Positions 63,880-64,000 of a stretch of DNA of 64,000 bases are shown one piece after another. The translations under genes and the position numbers were made by a program. Source of the stretch: Streptomyces sp. NBC_00557 (GTDB lineage Bacteria > Actinomycetota > Actinomycetes > Streptomycetales > Streptomycetaceae); the NCBI RefSeq assembly GCF_036345995.1, contig NZ_CP107796.1, forward strand, positions 620,001 to 684,000, given 5' to 3'. The notes under the pieces were generated by a model. It saw only the letters and a list, made by a program, of their open reading frames with translations, was not told where the DNA came from and ran no database searches. The stretch's first letter is position 1. Each line of letters begins with the position of its first letter.

Positions 63880-64000
63880 TCACGGGAACGACGTCACCTT
63901 GGACGGGACGGTGCTCGTGCCCGAGGTGGGCGCGCCGGTGCTGTTGACGACGTGGGCGTACTGGCCGTTGCCGCCGAGGGAGATCACCAGCAGGTCGTGC
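63880..64000 (-). CDS. C-terminal end of an unidentified protein, cut by the window edge
   Basis: An open frame runs from the edge to TGA at 63880-63882 and encodes the last 39 residues, including DLLVISLGGNGQYAHVVN and a Thr/Ser/Pro-rich end. The Ser/Thr-rich tail looks like that of an exported protein, but nothing more can be said. A strong terminator follows it, which supports a real gene end. Confidence 0.5.
   Translation of the reverse strand, partial: HDLLVISLGGNGQYAHVVNSTGAPTSGTSTVPSKVTSFP

Overview
The window is high-GC DNA with GTG starts, strong GGAGG ribosome sites and dense third-position GC. It reads as a Streptomyces chromosome. The markers are a chaplin gene, mycothiol-dependent maleylpyruvate-isomerase-fold enzymes, a probable F420-dependent luciferase-like oxidoreductase, a bacterial Ku, a furA-katG pair, SpoIIE-type phosphatases fused to PAS/GAF sensors, and many Tat or lipoprotein exports. 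No tRNA, rRNA, CRISPR array, insertion sequence, prophage or biosynthetic gene cluster was seen. The content looks like an accessory or arm-type region: secreted enzymes, regulators with private targets, stress proteins and several decaying genes.

Layout. 1-3761: the end of a polyamine-type ABC importer operon (ATPase, binding lipoprotein, two permeases). 3791-8114: a mycothiol-enzyme-fold protein, a small unknown protein, a DMT exporter, a Tat lipoprotein of deacetylase fold and a RidA protein. 8353-11163: an oxidoreductase operon (aldo/keto reductase, then luciferase-like enzyme) divergent from a TetR gene, with three copies of a perfect 15-bp inverted repeat between them. 11285-14481: a secreted lipase, a small secreted repeat protein, a 14-bp tandem repeat array and a secreted trypsin-like protease. 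14625-21322: an amino-acid permease, a GH54 arabinofuranosidase with two nearly identical lectin modules, and a GH92 mannosidase. 21355-28826: a signalling block with three SpoIIE-type phosphatases. 28950-34682: a GH5 enzyme and two TetR/target pairs with visible operators.

34696-36000 is a small gene graveyard: a frameshifted DinB gene and fragments of a membrane protein and a peptidase-like hydrolase. 36040-39831: a polysaccharide deacetylase and the iron-uptake genes efeO-efeB, without efeU; EfeB has an unusual repeat-rich extension in front of its Tat signal. 40007-46924: a phospholipase C, a kinase-like protein, a DD-peptidase-fold lipoprotein, a dimethylformamidase-like protein, an SDR and a small Cys-rich protein. 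47093-50549: an N-terminally truncated permease, an amidohydrolase and a VOC protein starting with TTG. 50789-64000: oxidative stress and DNA repair (katG-furA, Ku, a large-subunit catalase), an acyltransferase, a methyltransferase, a chaplin and an Orn/Lys/Arg-type decarboxylase.

I did not find a convincing undescribed multi-gene system. The best leads are the triple TetR operator, the repeat-extended EfeB, the duplicated lectin module, the phosphatase cluster with its divergent paralogue pair, and the 14-bp tandem array.
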